A DNA stretch of 64,000 nt from Bacteroidales bacterium (GTDB taxonomy: Bacteria > Bacteroidota > Bacteroidia > Bacteroidales > UBA932). The notes below the pieces were generated by a model. That model was not told where the DNA came from. It did no database searches and was given only the letters and a program-made list of their open reading frames with translations. Positions 1 to 7,198 of the stretch are shown here, piece by piece. Positions within the stretch are counted from its first letter, which is position 1; each line of letters starts with the position of its first letter. The position numbers and the translations under genes are program-made. Location: contig JAQVBQ010000003.1 of NCBI GenBank assembly GCA_028690215.1, positions 8,272 through 72,271 of the forward strand. The letters are read 5' to 3'.

Positions 1-2
1 CG

Positions 3-281
3 CTTCCGGATGAATTTTTGTTCGCATTTGCTGGGATATATTCTCCAAACGGGACCTTTACTCTCCTTACTACGGAGTCAAACAGCCTTATGGCAGAGAT
101 TCACAATACCAGGCAAAGAATGCCGGTAATATTAAGACCAGAGCAGGAGGAGATGTGGTTGGGCAATTCAGATATAAAGAATTTTAGCAAACCTTTTGAG
201 TATGAACTTTCTGCAAAATTTGTCGATACAGAACAGGATTTCAAAAAAAACTCTAACTTAGACGATATTTTAATTTTTTAA
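3..281 (+). CDS. SRAP/HMCES-family protein (SOS response-associated peptidase), C-terminal part, 5' truncated by window edge
   Basis: The track starts this ORF at an internal TTG, but the same frame stays open to base 3 (reading LPDEFLFAFAG), so only the C-terminal 92 residues are visible. The segment FAFAGIYSP, TTESNSLMAEIHN and RMPVIL matches the end of the SRAP domain (YedK in E. coli, HMCES in animals). Family members crosslink to abasic sites in single-stranded DNA through an N-terminal Cys2, which lies outside the window; the visible histidine of the EIHN..RMP segment belongs to the active-site region. The gene sits on the same strand as umuDC downstream, fitting a DNA-damage context. 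Family assignment is good; catalytic competence cannot be judged from this fragment. Confidence 0.85.
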   Translation, partial: LPDEFLFAFAGIYSPNGTFTLLTTESNSLMAEIHNTRQRMPVILRPEQEEMWLGNSDIKNFSKPFEYELSAKFVDTEQDFKKNSNLDDILIF

Positions 282-290
282 ATATCTGTT

Positions 291-662
291 ATGAATTATT
301 CTGGAAAAACAGCTCTTATAGCAGATGATGATAATTATAGCGCTTATCTGCTTAGTACTCTTCTTAAAAGAATCGGCTTCGATTCAATTATTGTAGAGAA
401 TGGTATCCAGGCTGTTGAGACCTGCAAGCAACATCCTGAGATATCTTTGGTAATGATGGATCTGAGTATGCCTGAAATGAATGGTATTGAAGCAACAAAA
501 GTTATAAAAAGCTTTATGCCTGATACTACAATTATTGCACAGACAGCCTATTCCATATTCGGGGACAAGGAGAAGACTATTGAAGCCGGTTGTAATGCCT
601 ATCTCTCCAAACCGATAGACAAAGAAGAACTTTATGCTACTATTAACAAATTGATTAAATAA
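291..662 (+). CDS. Single-domain response regulator (CheY-like receiver)
   Basis: The 123-residue protein is one receiver domain with no output domain. The acidic pocket is D12-D14, the phosphoacceptor is D57 in MMDLSMP, the switch threonine is T85 in AQTAY, and the conserved lysine is K107 in LSKP. It starts 9 bases after the SRAP stop. Stand-alone receivers usually act by protein-protein contact or as relays in phosphorelay chains. No histidine kinase or phosphotransfer protein is in the window, so its partner is unknown. The sequence style (MNGIEATKVIK, SKPIDKEELYATI) resembles receivers of hybrid histidine kinases, so it may derive from, or work with, a hybrid kinase encoded elsewhere. 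Confidence 0.9.
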   Translation: MNYSGKTALIADDDNYSAYLLSTLLKRIGFDSIIVENGIQAVETCKQHPEISLVMMDLSMPEMNGIEATKVIKSFMPDTTIIAQTAYSIFGDKEKTIEAGCNAYLSKPIDKEELYATINKLIK

Positions 663-674
663 TAAACATTACAG

Positions 675-2162
675 ATGACTTCTAACCGACTTCCGGACTT
701 TGCGAAACTTTTTCTTCTAATATCTTTTATATCATTCTTTGCTGTATCCTGCTCTAAGGATGACAATCCTAAACCAGAACCTGAAGAGGAGGAACTTCCA
801 CTAGAATATAATTCAACAACAGACAATATAGTCCTCAAACATGAATTCAGGGCAGCTTGGCTGACAACCGTGGGGAATTATGACTGGCCTGTCAAGGGTG
901 CATCTGCTGAAGCTCAGAGAGCATCACTAATATCTATAATTGATCAGCTCAAAAACCTCAATTTCAACGTTATACTTTTCCATGTCAGGCCAACTTCTGA
1001 TGCTTTCTATCAGTCAAATCTGGTTCCTTGGTCATATTACCTGACCGGTACTCAGGGGGCTGACCCGGGGTTTGATCCGCTTGCGGTTGCAATTGAAGTA
1101 GCACATGAGAGAGGCATGGAGGTTCATGCATGGCTTAATCCATACAGAATAGGCTCTACATCGATAACCCTGGCATCAAACCACCCGGCCGTCCTTCATC
1201 CTGAATGGGCAATACTCTATAATGGCAATAGGTATCTAAATCCGGGCCTGCCTGCAGTTAAATCCCACCTGAGAGCTGTAGTGACCGAGATAGTACAGAA
1301 TTACAATGTAGATGGTATCCATTTTGATGACTATTTTTATCCATCAGGAGCAAAATCTTCATCCAATCCATTTGGATTCGACGACCAGGAGACATTTAAC
1401 ACCTATGGAGGTTCGATGACTATAGATGCATGGAGAGAGGCAAATGTAGACGAGATGGTTCAAGATATCGGGAACACCGTTAAAACACTTAATCCAAAGG
1501 TACTATATGGGATTTCGCCTCAGGGTAAGCAGGAGAACTCAATGACTGTTTATGCTGATGCTCAATCATGGTTACAGCAGAGGTGGGTCGATTATCTTGC
1601 TCCTCAGATATACTGGCAGATAGGTCATGCAACTGCTGATTTTGCTACAGTTCTGAGTTATTGGAATACAAATGCCAACACTATCCCTATTATTCCGGGA
1701 CTTGCAGCTTATAAGTACGGAGATCCAACTTATCCTGCATATACATTAAATGAGCTCCTGAATGAGGTTGACATGGGTAGATCCTATGCAAGTGTTTACG
1801 GGAACTGCTGGTTCAGAGTCGTGCATATATTCAATGGTTCACTCAGCTCTTATATTCGAGGTACAATATATCCTTATAGAAGTCTGGTTCCAAAAATGGG
1901 TTCTGATACATCAACTCCGGTTCCGTCAGCTCCCGTGGTTTCACTAAATGCAAAGACATTGACATGGTCTGCTGTTAATAATGCCACATCATATGCTGTT
2001 TACGAATTGGAGAGGAGTGGAAAAACAAAAAAATGGAATGCAAATTGCAAACAGATCGGTACAGGCTTGACCTATCAGGGTATAAGCGGGAAAAACTATT
2101 TTGTTATTGCTGTTAACGGGCGTGAAAAGTCCCCTAATTCTAATTTAATATACATTCCATAG
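675..2162 (+). CDS. Lipoprotein with glycosyl-hydrolase-like 10 (GHL10/DUF187) domain
   Basis: Residues 1-25 form a lipoprotein signal ending in FFAVSC, with lipidated Cys26. The following SKDDN resembles the acidic surface-export signal of Bacteroidota lipoproteins, so surface exposure is likely. Residues about 50-400 match the GHL10 fold: EFRAAWLTTVGNYDWP, HVRPTSDAFY, HAWLNPYR and DGIHFDDYFYP, the last carrying candidate acidic catalytic residues. About 85 C-terminal residues look like a fibronectin-III-like module (TLTWSAVNNATSYAVYEL). Members are thought to act on peptidoglycan-derived or other glycans, but the substrate here is not known. It lies between a receiver protein and umuD, with 12- and 9-base gaps, an odd setting for a glycosidase. 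Confidence 0.85.
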   Translation: MTSNRLPDFAKLFLLISFISFFAVSCSKDDNPKPEPEEEELPLEYNSTTDNIVLKHEFRAAWLTTVGNYDWPVKGASAEAQRASLISIIDQLKNLNFNVILFHVRPTSDAFYQSNLVPWSYYLTGTQGADPGFDPLAVAIEVAHERGMEVHAWLNPYRIGSTSITLASNHPAVLHPEWAILYNGNRYLNPGLPAVKSHLRAVVTEIVQNYNVDGIHFDDYFYPSGAKSSSNPFGFDDQETFNTYGGSMTIDAWREANVDEMVQDIGNTVKTLNPKVLYGISPQGKQENSMTVYADAQSWLQQRWVDYLAPQIYWQIGHATADFATVLSYWNTNANTIPIIPGLAAYKYGDPTYPAYTLNELLNEVDMGRSYASVYGNCWFRVVHIFNGSLSSYIRGTIYPYRSLVPKMGSDTSTPVPSAPVVSLNAKTLTWSAVNNATSYAVYELERSGKTKKWNANCKQIGTGLTYQGISGKNYFVIAVNGREKSPNSNLIYIP

Positions 2163-2171
2163 CTCCAATTT

Positions 2172-2603
2172 ATGAAAAACAGAGATATAGAAATTTTCTC
2201 CCCGGAGATAAATGAACCATTGTTCATCTCTGTGTCTGATTCTCCGGTTCACGCGGGATTCCCCTCTCCTGCCGAAAACATTATGGAGAATAAATTAGAT
2301 CTTAACAAATTACTTATTAAGAATCCCTCTTCAACATTCTTTGCAAAGGTAAGTGGAGAGAGCATGATAGATGACGGAGTTGAAGACGGCGATATACTTG
2401 TAATAGACAAGTCTGTGAACACATATGACGGAGCTATTGCAGTATGTTATCTGGATGGAGAGTTCACTCTGAAAAGAGTCAGGTTTATGGATGGGTTCAT
2501 CCTGCTTGTTCCCTCCAACAGCAAATTCAAGTCAATAAAAGTTGATAAGGATAATGAATTCCTTGTCTGGGGAGTGGTAAGATATATTATCAAGAAGAGA
2601 TGA
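2172..2603 (+). CDS. umuD: UmuD-type S24 autoproteolytic subunit of error-prone DNA polymerase V
   Basis: The 143-residue protein matches UmuD through its length. The self-cleavage site is Ala28-Gly29 in HAGFPSPAE. The serine nucleophile is S64 in SGESMIDDG and the general-base lysine is K101 in FTLKRV. It has no DNA-binding domain, which separates it from LexA and phage repressors. In the family, RecA-stimulated cleavage yields UmuD', which joins UmuC as Pol V. It starts 9 bases after the GHL10 gene and its stop overlaps the next start (ATGA). No convincing LexA-type operator is visible in front of it, so damage induction is presumed rather than seen. Confidence 0.95.
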   Translation: MKNRDIEIFSPEINEPLFISVSDSPVHAGFPSPAENIMENKLDLNKLLIKNPSSTFFAKVSGESMIDDGVEDGDILVIDKSVNTYDGAIAVCYLDGEFTLKRVRFMDGFILLVPSNSKFKSIKVDKDNEFLVWGVVRYIIKKR

Positions 2604-3007
2604 AAGGATTTCATATTTCCAACTCTCTGATAAAGATTTTTTTCTTCGTATATGTAATTGTAATTATCTCGATAATGGTTTTTACAATTAACACAGAAGA
2701 TATTAAAGCCCCTGCTCTTATATTCGGAATTGAGATTGACAAAGTCGTTCATTTTATTGTTTTTCTGCCTTACCCTTTCCTCCTCTGGCTCGCTTTTAAC
2801 AAAAGATTTACCAGACACAGGAAACTCTTTTTGCGTTTTTTAATACCCATGAATGGTCTTCTATTTGCCATAATTACGGAGTTGCTACAATCTTTAAACC
2901 CGTCAAGGGATTTTGATTTTTTTGACATTTTAGCAAACATTCTTTCTATTATCTTTGCGTCGATGGTTTTAAATGTCATCCATTTTATAAATGATAGGTC
3001 TCGCTGA
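2600..3007 (+). CDS. VanZ-like small membrane protein
   Basis: This 135-residue protein has about four hydrophobic segments (roughly residues 8-28, 44-64, 78-96, 108-128) and the VanZ-like hallmarks DKVVHFIVF and ITELLQSLNPSRDFDFFDILANI. It overlaps umuD by 4 bases and umuC by 17, so it is translationally locked into the umuDC operon. VanZ-like proteins are widespread and mostly of unknown function; the name comes from teicoplanin resistance, which should not be inferred here. A role linking the envelope to translesion synthesis would be speculation; the placement is the notable fact. Confidence 0.85.
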   Translation: MKGFHISNSLIKIFFFVYVIVIISIMVFTINTEDIKAPALIFGIEIDKVVHFIVFLPYPFLLWLAFNKRFTRHRKLFLRFLIPMNGLLFAIITELLQSLNPSRDFDFFDILANILSIIFASMVLNVIHFINDRSR

Positions 3008-4250
3008 CTGTAACTCCTTTTTTGTTAGCTGTGAAAGGGTATTTAATCCGTCATTGCTTGGTAAACCTGTGGTAGTACTCAGCAACAATGACGGATGTGT
3101 TATTTCTCGTTCAAAAGAGGCTGTAAAACTTGGAATTAAGATGGGACAGCCGGTATTCAAGATTATGGATATGATAAGGGAGAATGGTGTTGCAGTTTAT
3201 TCTTCAAATTATGTTCTATATGGTGATATGTCTCAAAGAGTAATGGATACTTTAAGAGAATCAGTCCCTTCGATTGAAATCTACTCTATTGATGAAGCTT
3301 TCCTCTATCTTAACGGTATTGACAATTCGTCTTTGAAAGAATTTGGAGAGAATCTTGTCCGAAAAGTTGGGAGAAACACAGGAATTTCAATAAGTGTCGG
3401 AATTTCTCACACAAAAACCCTTGCAAAAATTGCAAGTAAGCTTGCCAAGCAGTACCCAAAGCTTAATGGAGCTTGCTATATGGAAGATGAGAGGGATATC
3501 AGAAAAGTATTAAAGGGTTACCCTGTGTCAGAGGTTTGGGGTATTGGAAGAGAGTATGCCAAGATGCTGAATAGTAATAAAATCAATACAGCCTATGAAT
3601 TCACAATGGCATCTCCTCAATGGGTCAGGACAAAAATGAGTGTTGTGGGGCTCAGGACATGGAAAGAGCTTCGTTGTGAGCCATGTATCGACTTTGAGGA
3701 GAGTGTCGGAGATAAGAAACAGATATGTACCAGTAGAAGTTTTTCCAGGGAGCTCAAAACTCTTGATGAACTATCACAGGCGGTCGCCTCTTTTGCAACA
3801 ACCTGTGCTGCATCATTAAGAAGACAGCGCTCAGTATGTCGTTCTATGCATGTGTTTATTCTCACCAATCCGTATAAAGAGGTGACTGGCAGTTATTATC
3901 GCAGTGTAATTGTCCCAATGGAGACCCCTACAGACAGCACTCTTATGATAGTTAAGGGGGCAATGAGTGGTCTAGTAAAGATATTCAGAGAGGAGTTTTC
4001 CTATAAAAAAGCAGGGGTAATTTTGCTTGATATTTCTAGAAAAGAGACTACTCCGGCAGATATGTTCTGCGGATATGATTCTCAAAAGCACACAGCGCTT
4101 ATGGATACATTGGATGAGATAAATACGAGATATGGACGCAATACATTGGTGACAGCAACTCAGGGAGTTTCAAAGATAAAGGCAAATTCCAATCATCTTT
4201 CAAGAAGATATACAACGTGTTGGGATGATATTATTGAAGTGAAAATTTAA
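2991..4250 (+). CDS. umuC: UmuC, Y-family translesion DNA polymerase (catalytic subunit of Pol V)
   Basis: The 419-residue protein is full length for UmuC. The palm residues are D6 in GLADCNSFF and D101-E102 in YSIDEAFL, with the UmuC-typical LSNNDGCVISRS segment after the first motif. The thumb helix-hairpin region (VSEVWGIGREYAKML) and the little-finger domain follow. It overlaps the VanZ-like gene by 17 bases, so umuD, vanZ-like and umuC are probably co-translated. Its 3' end overlaps the convergent amylase gene by 20 bases. Confidence 0.96.
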   Translation: MIGLADCNSFFVSCERVFNPSLLGKPVVVLSNNDGCVISRSKEAVKLGIKMGQPVFKIMDMIRENGVAVYSSNYVLYGDMSQRVMDTLRESVPSIEIYSIDEAFLYLNGIDNSSLKEFGENLVRKVGRNTGISISVGISHTKTLAKIASKLAKQYPKLNGACYMEDERDIRKVLKGYPVSEVWGIGREYAKMLNSNKINTAYEFTMASPQWVRTKMSVVGLRTWKELRCEPCIDFEESVGDKKQICTSRSFSRELKTLDELSQAVASFATTCAASLRRQRSVCRSMHVFILTNPYKEVTGSYYRSVIVPMETPTDSTLMIVKGAMSGLVKIFREEFSYKKAGVILLDISRKETTPADMFCGYDSQKHTALMDTLDEINTRYGRNTLVTATQGVSKIKANSNHLSRRYTTCWDDIIEVKI

Positions 4251-5892
4251 GTATCCTCACCCAGTTTCTTTTTACAAAAATTTTGTATTTAATATCGGGC
4301 TGAATGGCTTCATCGATGTTTGTGCCATCAAGCATGTCTATTCCGGATGTTGCAATTTTACTATCTGATCCCAGGAAATCGAATGCATGAAAAGGAATGT
4401 TAATGCCTAAATGTGCATCAGTATCCGAAAAATTTACAGCAAACAGAATCATATCTTTGCCATACGATCTAATGAATGAATAGTGTTTAGATGGGTCATA
4501 CAGATCAGATTTTTTGTTTGCATATTGCAGATCATAGCTTTTGCCCTCCGATACAGCCTTTTCGGTTGTTGCTATATTCAACAATCTGCTATAAATAGGT
4601 CTAATGCTGCTCTTCTCCCCTGATCTCCAGGATATGATAGATTTTAGAGCCCAATAGTCATATATCGATGTTTTACCGTCAATCCCGCTGAATCCTTCAC
4701 TATCCATTCCTCTCTCTCCAAGTTCCTGGGCAAAATATATCATAAATGGCGCAGTATTAAGCATCAGAGATACAGTAAGTGCAGGAATAGCCTTAAAAGG
4801 ATCTCCAGCATAAAAATCTGAAGCTGCTCTTACTTCATCATGATTCTCAATGAAATTCAACATTTTAGATTGAATTGCCCCCAACTCTTGCCATCTGAGT
4901 GTTATTTCAGCGGCAGAAGCTTTACCGGTAGTAATCAATCTCAGGGTATCATACAACCCGACTTTATCATACAGATAGTCAAATCCGGCAATATCAAGGT
5001 ATTCGGAGTAGTTCTCCCTCTTATATACTTCACCTATAAAGATTGAATCAGGGTGCTTTCTTTTTGTTTTATCAATAACCCATCTCCAGAATTGAACAGG
5101 TACCATTTCAGCCATATCACACCTGAATCCGTCAACTCCAAATTGAAGCCAGTATTCAATTATTTCTCCCATTTTATTCCAGGTATCTGGAATGGGCTTG
5201 AAATAACTGACCTTATTATTCATATAATCAACTCCATAGTTAAGTTTTACAGTCTCAAACCAATCGTGAATTGAGGGATCCGGTTTAAAACAGTCATTAC
5301 CTGATGCTCTAGCGGGAGTTTCGGTATAAGTATCAGAAATATTGGGAGATTGAATTGGTGATATGAAGTTTTGGTTTGGTAAATAATAGTAATTATTCAT
5401 AGGGTGAAACGGGTATTCAGGATTATCTGCAAACCCTAAATCCATTACACCTGAAGGGCAAGAATCGGAGTGATATTGCCTTGAAACGTGGTTTGGTACA
5501 AAATCTACAATTACATACATCCCCGAGTCGTGTACTCTTTTGACTAAGTCTTTGAATTCCTGTACCCTAGATGGTATGCTATCTGCCAGATCGGGATCAA
5601 TGTCAAAATAGTCCTTTATTGCATATGGAGACCCTGCTTCACCTTTAACTACTTGATTGTTATCTTTTAATATACCATATTCTGTATAATCAGTTTTGGT
5701 TGCATGTTCTATTATGCCTGTAAACCAGATATGTGTACATCCTAAATCTTTGATTGATGACAGCATCTGGTAGGTGAAATCGGATAATTTCCCACAACCA
5801 TTCACATATATAGAAGAATTGGGAACACAACTTGCGTTTGTGTTCCCAAAAAGTCTAGGCAAAACCTGGTATATTATGAGCTTTGAACTCAT
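4231..5892 (-). CDS. GH13 alpha-amylase-family enzyme, cytoplasmic
   Basis: The 553-residue protein begins MSSKLIIYQVLPR with no signal peptide, implying a cytoplasmic glucan enzyme. The GH13 signatures are present: region I DFVPNH (130-135), nucleophile D259 in GFRCDMAE, acid/base E288 in FIGEVY and transition-state D352 in ENHDEV. A small C-terminal beta-domain follows (about 470-553). It starts 7 bases after the phosphofructokinase gene, so the pair is probably one operon joining alpha-glucan breakdown to glycolysis. Exact specificity (amylase, maltogenic or glucosidase) is not decided by these motifs. Confidence 0.9.
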   Translation of the reverse strand: MSSKLIIYQVLPRLFGNTNASCVPNSSIYVNGCGKLSDFTYQMLSSIKDLGCTHIWFTGIIEHATKTDYTEYGILKDNNQVVKGEAGSPYAIKDYFDIDPDLADSIPSRVQEFKDLVKRVHDSGMYVIVDFVPNHVSRQYHSDSCPSGVMDLGFADNPEYPFHPMNNYYYLPNQNFISPIQSPNISDTYTETPARASGNDCFKPDPSIHDWFETVKLNYGVDYMNNKVSYFKPIPDTWNKMGEIIEYWLQFGVDGFRCDMAEMVPVQFWRWVIDKTKRKHPDSIFIGEVYKRENYSEYLDIAGFDYLYDKVGLYDTLRLITTGKASAAEITLRWQELGAIQSKMLNFIENHDEVRAASDFYAGDPFKAIPALTVSLMLNTAPFMIYFAQELGERGMDSEGFSGIDGKTSIYDYWALKSIISWRSGEKSSIRPIYSRLLNIATTEKAVSEGKSYDLQYANKKSDLYDPSKHYSFIRSYGKDMILFAVNFSDTDAHLGINIPFHAFDFLGSDSKIATSGIDMLDGTNIDEAIQPDIKYKIFVKRNWVRILKFSLQ

Positions 5893-5899
5893 GTAATGA

Positions 5900-7132
5900 T
5901 TACCAGTTCAGAATTTTATTGAAATCGTATTCTTCAGGATTTTCAAGATATTTTGAAGCTGCAGCGTAGTCGTTTTCAGTTATGAAATGGAATATGTTTT
6001 TGATAACAGCCTGAACTCGGTCAGAATCTATACTAACGCCTCTAGGTGGGATCTTTCCTGTTGTAGGGTCTTGAATTTCTGATAAATAAAGCGGCTTAAC
6101 CTTTCCGAGGTGGTCAATATATACCATGCAGCCTGTATTACCTTCTGTAAATAACTGATATACACCGATACCCAGCTCTGTACAGTAAACAAGGTCATAA
6201 GCCACAGGAGACTGACACCTGAGCTCATATCCGAGTTCTACGGGACGAACTTTTATGCCGATTTTCAATTCACTAAGTCTTTTCTCAACTAACTCGCAAA
6301 AAATGTGAGCCTTAGATATCTTGCCAAGTTCCGGGTGACCGTGGTCATCATATGAAAATATAATCCCGGACTTAGTCAGCTCTTCGTTGCTAAGTTCGTG
6401 AAAGACTCCTTCTGAAATCATAACAGTACCATATTTGATACCCAGAATCTCTCTCTTTACAATTGCAGAAATTGATAGTTTAATAATCTTATCAAGAGTT
6501 ATAGGGGTCTTATTAAACATCTCAGGGATTACAGTCATCGGATAGTGAGCAGCAGATGCTATTCCGAAGGCAAGGTGACCGGCTGATCTTCCCATAGCGC
6601 ATATAATAAACCAGTTATTGCTGGTCCTTGCATCCTCATAAATAGTTGTTGCTAAACGAGCTCCCTCTGCTTTTGCAGATTCATAACCAAATGTAGGTCT
6701 CTGAAGAGGAAGTGGTAAATCGTTATCAATAGTTTTTGGAACGTGAATATTTGAAATCTTATGATTGTGCTCATGTAGGAATTTTGCAACCCTGTTTGCT
6801 GTTGATGCAGTATCATCTCCACCAATTGTTATCAGCAGCTTTATGTTGTTCTTTGTGAATAGTTCCAGATTGAAATTTTTCTCGAAATCCTCCGCTGTTG
6901 GTTTATACCTGCTCATAACCAAATATGAGCCTCCTCTATTAAAAATTGAATCAGCCAAAATAAAATCCAATTCAACGACATCAGGGTTTTTTGAAAAAAT
7001 CCCCTTGTATCCGCCATTAATTCCCAGAACCCTATACCCTTTGGCTATAAATGTTTTAGCAATACTACCAACAACGGTGTTCATTCCCGGGGCAGGTCCC
7101 CCTCCAGTTAAAATAATAATCGTCTCTTTCAT
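5900..7132 (-). CDS. pfp: Diphosphate-dependent 6-phosphofructokinase (PPi-PFK)
   Basis: The 410-residue PFK-A-family protein carries the residues that mark the PPi-dependent type: GGDD (104-107), where ATP enzymes have GGDG, and PKTIDND (132-138), where ATP enzymes have PGTIDND. The MGRSAGHLA segment and the C-terminal sugar-phosphate region are present. It should catalyse the reversible phosphorylation of fructose 6-phosphate with pyrophosphate, saving ATP in a fermenter. It is first in a two-gene operon with the GH13 enzyme. A promoter element for it lies in the gap shared with the divergent ligA. Cofactor use is inferred from the motifs. Confidence 0.92.
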   Translation of the reverse strand: MKETIIILTGGGPAPGMNTVVGSIAKTFIAKGYRVLGINGGYKGIFSKNPDVVELDFILADSIFNRGGSYLVMSRYKPTAEDFEKNFNLELFTKNNIKLLITIGGDDTASTANRVAKFLHEHNHKISNIHVPKTIDNDLPLPLQRPTFGYESAKAEGARLATTIYEDARTSNNWFIICAMGRSAGHLAFGIASAAHYPMTVIPEMFNKTPITLDKIIKLSISAIVKREILGIKYGTVMISEGVFHELSNEELTKSGIIFSYDDHGHPELGKISKAHIFCELVEKRLSELKIGIKVRPVELGYELRCQSPVAYDLVYCTELGIGVYQLFTEGNTGCMVYIDHLGKVKPLYLSEIQDPTTGKIPPRGVSIDSDRVQAVIKNIFHFITENDYAAASKYLENPEEYDFNKILNW

Positions 7133-7152
7133 CTTATATTTTATTGATGCCG

Positions 7153-7187
7153 CAAAGGTAGCAATAATTAAAAAATATCTAAATTTG
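7153..7187. promoter_or_regulatory. Divergent -7 promoter elements for pfp (-) and ligA (+)
   Basis: The 66-base gap holds two TAnnTTTG elements, the Bacteroidota primary-sigma -7 consensus. On the minus strand TACCTTTG occupies 7160-7153, ending 20 bases before the pfp ATG. On the plus strand TAAATTTG at 7180-7187 sits 11 bases before the ligA ATG, implying a very short leader. The -33 boxes are not clear. Confidence 0.6.
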
Positions 7188-7198
7188 TAACATATTTT

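Noticed and set aside
2600-3007. Teicoplanin/vancomycin resistance from the VanZ-like gene
   Set aside because: VanZ-like domains are common in non-resistant bacteria and no van cluster is present.
6765-7190. 141-residue plus-strand ORF opposite pfp
   Set aside because: It lies on the reverse strand of a clear PFK gene and crosses its promoter; no family likeness.
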